In this document: positions 61,283 through 64,000 of the stretch, one piece after another
Position numbering within the stretch: position 1 is the first letter of the stretch
Layout of the letters: the number at the start of each line of letters is the position of its first letter
Assembly (NCBI GenBank): GCA_049115735.1
Contig: JAGDZP010000005.1
Span: 1-64,000 of the forward strand
DNA: 64,000 nucleotides
From: CAXBNB01 sp049115735
GTDB lineage: Bacteria > Bacteroidota > Bacteroidia > Cytophagales > Cyclobacteriaceae
Reading direction: 5' to 3'
Program-made: the position numbers and the translations under genes
The notes under the pieces: model-generated
What the model saw: the letters and a program-made list of their open reading frames with translations, nothing else
The model's database searches: none
Told to the model about the DNA's origin: nothing

Positions 61283-63709
61283 TTATTCTTCAAATCCTTC
61301 GGAGGGAACCCTATGAATTGTTTTATGAATAAAGTGACTTAAATCCGTACCGTCACTTGTGGAAATCTTATAGTTGATTGACATCACAAGGCCTAATGAG
61401 GCTTCAATCATTTCAGGCAATCCTTCAATCGTGCCAATGGAACTATCAGCAGCGCCAGGCTTTAAAGTAGGAATTTCAAGAAAAACTGATTTTTTGTTTT
61501 TAGATAAACGAACAGATTCTACTTTGACCGGATCGGGCTTGGTATTTCCAGGATTATCCACTGAGTATACTTTCCCTCGCGTTCCGTATTGTCTGGTCCA
61601 TGGATAAGTCCACTTTTGAAGTTTATAATTTTCAATGTCTTTAGCTGATTTAGAATCAAGTTTTTGGTTAAAGCGCAATTCAATCCCGCCGGCTTTAGTA
61701 TTTATCGCCACTGGAAGGTTTAGTGATTCTCCTGTATATCGCACACGTTGGAAAGTACCCCATTTTTCTCCTATCGACTGCCAGCTTCTCATCCCGGCGA
61801 CATAAAGATGACCATCTGTATGGAATCGTCCTGTTTCAAGTCCGGACTTAAACATAAACGGCAGGGATAAGTGAGCACCCTGCCACACGCCATCAACCTC
61901 CTCCTTCAAAATCAAAGAGAGGTTGGCTCTACCGTAAGAAGCAACCAATAAATCATCCTTAAGTTCCTCCGGCCATTGTTCACTTGTAATAAACATTGGC
62001 TTAGCAGGAGAGTTATCCATGTAATGAGGAAGCCAAACAATCGGCAGCTCAAATGAGTTTGGTTTTTCAGCCTGCTGCGAAGAAGGAATAAAGCCGTGGA
62101 ATCCTCCTTTTTTTATTCTGTGCACCTTGCTCGTGGGTACCCAATTGCCTTCATTGTCCGAGTAGATCATTTCACCATCCGACCCAACCGATAGTCCATT
62201 CGGATTTCTAAGTCCTCTGGCAATTACCTCAAGATTCTTCCCATCTGGAGACAGCTTGAAAAGCACACCATGATGTGGCGTTATTTCTTCGAACCTAGGC
62301 AAGCCCTTACCCCTCACATAAGGAGGCCATGGTGTCGATTTGGCAAAATAAAAATTTCCCTCTGTGTCTGTTTCCAGATTCAGAGTGAAAGCATGAAAAT
62401 TGAGAGATGCCATCAGGTCATTATTGAAACTTTCATAATAATCCGCAAATCCATCTCTATTAAAATCATGCAGTCGAGTAATCTGATCCCGACCAGTAAC
62501 ATACACCTGATCATTCACGACTTTAACACCTAGCGGCTGAAAAAGACCTGTAGCATACCTATGCCATTGCAGTGTTGTGAGATTTTCCTTGATACCATCT
62601 ACTAGCCAAACATCACCACTTATAGAAGTGACAACCGCACGCCCATCCGAAAAGAAATCGACACCTGTCAGACGCAGATATGAATTCCAAGGATTTTCCT
62701 CTGGGATAGTCAAATGGTCTATGGCAAATGGTCCTTCTTCTTTACCCAAGACTGCTTCTGTTGTCACTATTTCCCAGTTGTCCATGCCTGGCTTTTTGAG
62801 CTCAGAAAGGTCAGGCATCTCGGAAGATTGTTTCAGGTAATCGTCCATGTATGCTGACTCACTCCCAGGAACAATAGGGCCAATAACCAGCTTGAGTAGA
62901 ATCGATTTCTCGATTTTGGGAAAATCCAATATAAGATGCCTATTCTCTATGCGCCACTTCGCATCACCCGGAGCTCCGTCAAGCCCAACTACACGTGTAT
63001 AGTTTCCTACCTGCACAGTTGCGTATTGCTTCGATTCGGAGATAGATTTAACAGTCAGCAATGCTTTCTCAGGAGCTTGCAACAGACGTAAAGACAATGA
63101 TTCATCCGTAGGGCTCATTTTTAAGGTTCTGGTAAACACGCCTTGTTTCCCTACTTCTTCAAAACCTGGAGTCTCCAAAATTTCGCTTTTCCCCACGGTA
63201 TAGGAAAAAACCACCTTGTCCCCATTTACAGATAGTCCTTTGTATTTTGCCTGCTCCTTTGGAATAGGCCCATATGGCCATGTTCTTTGATCATTAAAAT
63301 CTCCGTCAAGTGACCACCCTGGGGCTTTACCTGTTTCAAATTGGGTAACCCCACCTGGAGTTGGCCAGTACTCAAGCCCATCTCGACTTTCGGGAGTCCA
63401 GTAAAGGAACCCATCCGTCCAGGCCGTAGCAACTCGTAGCAAATCCGTATCAAACACCATCACAGCCTGTGATTTATCGCCCACTTTAACGGCAATTCCT
63501 TTGTTCACAACTATGCTGCTCGTTGTTCTCGGATCCTTGGCTATCGTGGTTGTTACGAACGGCCCATGATCCATAGCGTTCATGGTGTTAGGATTGCCAG
63601 TGGTTTGAGCCTGTACATAGTTTAGTGGGCTCAAGAATATGGCAACCAGTGATAGGCAGAGAAGTAGCCTACTGAATTCGTTTAGTATTAATGAAAAAAA
63701 TAAAATCAT
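61283..63709 (-). CDS. DUF6797-containing secreted protein (propeller-like)
   Basis: The 808-residue precursor has an N-terminal signal (about 1-35). Its start, NAMDHGPFVTTTI followed by NKGIAVKVGDKSQAVMVFD, matches what I recall of DUF6797. A beta-propeller region follows (about 330-640), with GVDFFSDGRAVVTSISGDVWLVDG, GRDQITRLHDFNRDGFADYY and GLRNPNGLSVGSDGEMIYSDNEG. These resemble the sorbosone-dehydrogenase or membrane-bound-dehydrogenase propellers in the other redox operon. No CxxCH haem motif is visible, unlike many planctomycetal relatives. It starts one base after the stop of the cupredoxin gene, so it is translationally coupled; electron transfer to that copper protein is a reasonable inference. 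Confidence 0.8.
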   Translation of the reverse strand: MILFFSLILNEFSRLLLCLSLVAIFLSPLNYVQAQTTGNPNTMNAMDHGPFVTTTIAKDPRTTSSIVVNKGIAVKVGDKSQAVMVFDTDLLRVATAWTDGFLYWTPESRDGLEYWPTPGGVTQFETGKAPGWSLDGDFNDQRTWPYGPIPKEQAKYKGLSVNGDKVVFSYTVGKSEILETPGFEEVGKQGVFTRTLKMSPTDESLSLRLLQAPEKALLTVKSISESKQYATVQVGNYTRVVGLDGAPGDAKWRIENRHLILDFPKIEKSILLKLVIGPIVPGSESAYMDDYLKQSSEMPDLSELKKPGMDNWEIVTTEAVLGKEEGPFAIDHLTIPEENPWNSYLRLTGVDFFSDGRAVVTSISGDVWLVDGIKENLTTLQWHRYATGLFQPLGVKVVNDQVYVTGRDQITRLHDFNRDGFADYYESFNNDLMASLNFHAFTLNLETDTEGNFYFAKSTPWPPYVRGKGLPRFEEITPHHGVLFKLSPDGKNLEVIARGLRNPNGLSVGSDGEMIYSDNEGNWVPTSKVHRIKKGGFHGFIPSSQQAEKPNSFELPIVWLPHYMDNSPAKPMFITSEQWPEELKDDLLVASYGRANLSLILKEEVDGVWQGAHLSLPFMFKSGLETGRFHTDGHLYVAGMRSWQSIGEKWGTFQRVRYTGESLNLPVAINTKAGGIELRFNQKLDSKSAKDIENYKLQKWTYPWTRQYGTRGKVYSVDNPGNTKPDPVKVESVRLSKNKKSVFLEIPTLKPGAADSSIGTIEGLPEMIEASLGLVMSINYKISTSDGTDLSHFIHKTIHRVPSEGFEE

Positions 63710-63710
63710 A

Positions 63711-64000
63711 TTATTCTGTTGAGATTAGTCGTCCTTGCATTTGTGTCCAATGAGCGGAATAGGTACATATATAGGGGTAGGTGCCTGGTGCCGGCACCTT
63801 AAATGAAAATTCTATTGTCTCCCCCGAGTACGCTGTGGTGCTATACGCAATGATGCGATTCATTTCGTTTTCCGGAATCCATTCGTTCGCAACCGCCTGT
63901 AAAGCGGCAATTCCCACACGGCGGATATCTGCTTCCGTTTTCACCAACACGATATTATGACTCATGTCACTTTCGTTGGTATATCGGATGAGCAATGTGG
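63711..64000 (-). CDS. Cupredoxin (azurin/plastocyanin-like), partial
   Basis: Only the C-terminal end (about 96 residues) is in the window; the gene runs off the right edge. Type 1 copper ligands are recognisable: His in MSHNIVLV, Cys in YICTYSAHW, His four residues later, and Met in WTQMQGRL. The spacing matches azurin/auracyanin-type electron carriers. It is followed one base later by the DUF6797 gene and so belongs to the same operon. It would act in the periplasm as a mobile one-electron carrier, replacing the haem domains seen in the 22-35 kb operon. Confidence 0.85.
   Translation of the reverse strand, partial: TLLIRYTNESDMSHNIVLVKTEADIRRVGIAALQAVANEWIPENEMNRIIAYSTTAYSGETIEFSFKVPAPGTYPYICTYSAHWTQMQGRLISTE

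Noticed and set aside
1..64000. CRISPR array, prophage or integrative element
   Set aside because: No spaced direct repeats, cas genes, integrase, transposase or phage structural genes were seen anywhere in the window.

Overview
This 64 kb window looks like a chromosomal segment of a Bacteroidota bacterium, most likely a marine member of Cytophagales (order inferred, not proven). Signs of this are: several genes preceded by the Bacteroidota -7 promoter element TAnnTTTG; almost no Shine-Dalgarno sequences; a rimP-nusA-infB operon; a short protein ending in a type-IX-secretion-like sorting domain; many lipoprotein and Tat signals; and moderate, AT-leaning base composition. No rRNA, CRISPR array, insertion sequence, integrase or phage gene was seen.

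The left third (1-13.8 kb) is mostly housekeeping. It has an NTF2-like protein, a membrane-anchored ceramidase-family hydrolase, lipA, cysS, a TPR membrane protein, ribH, two tandem TerB-like proteins, and the rimP-nusA-infB operon behind a promoter and an attenuator-like hairpin. It ends with tRNA-Arg(ACG), which has its own promoter and terminator.

The accessory core (14.6-35.5 kb, all on the minus strand) is the striking part. First comes a set of exported beta-helix and c-type cytochrome proteins: a pectate-lyase-like lipoprotein, a TIGR03805-type beta-helix fused to cytochrome c, a di-haem peroxidase and a di-haem cytochrome. An aldehyde dehydrogenase, a small secreted protein and a membrane LytTR regulator follow. 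Next is a five-gene operon of a type best known from Planctomycetes and Verrucomicrobia. It encodes a DUF2231/cytochrome/DUF1549/DUF1553 protein, a DUF1501 Tat protein, two tandem copies of a giant SGNH-like/membrane-bound-dehydrogenase/HEAT/cytochrome lipoprotein, and a Tat-exported heparinase-like protein. I read this as an envelope redox system acting on an unknown, probably carbohydrate-derived, substrate. This is inference. A related module (cupredoxin plus DUF6797 protein) lies at the right edge, and a sulfatase sits at 58 kb.

The right half holds central metabolism and maintenance genes. These are malate synthase, a hydroxypyruvate-isomerase-like TIM barrel, a YedK/HMCES protein, recX, a DinB/ATP-grasp/LysE operon, the three genes of a Na+-pumping decarboxylase (oadG-oadA-oadB in transcription order), a GroES-like/M20 dipeptidase/rRNA methyltransferase/DEAD helicase operon, and gcvP. 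After these come an NtrC-type two-component system ending in a sulfatase gene and an ankyrin protein. The 390-base gap before gcvP and the 217-base gap before the ankyrin gene contain inverted repeats that could form RNA or operator structures.
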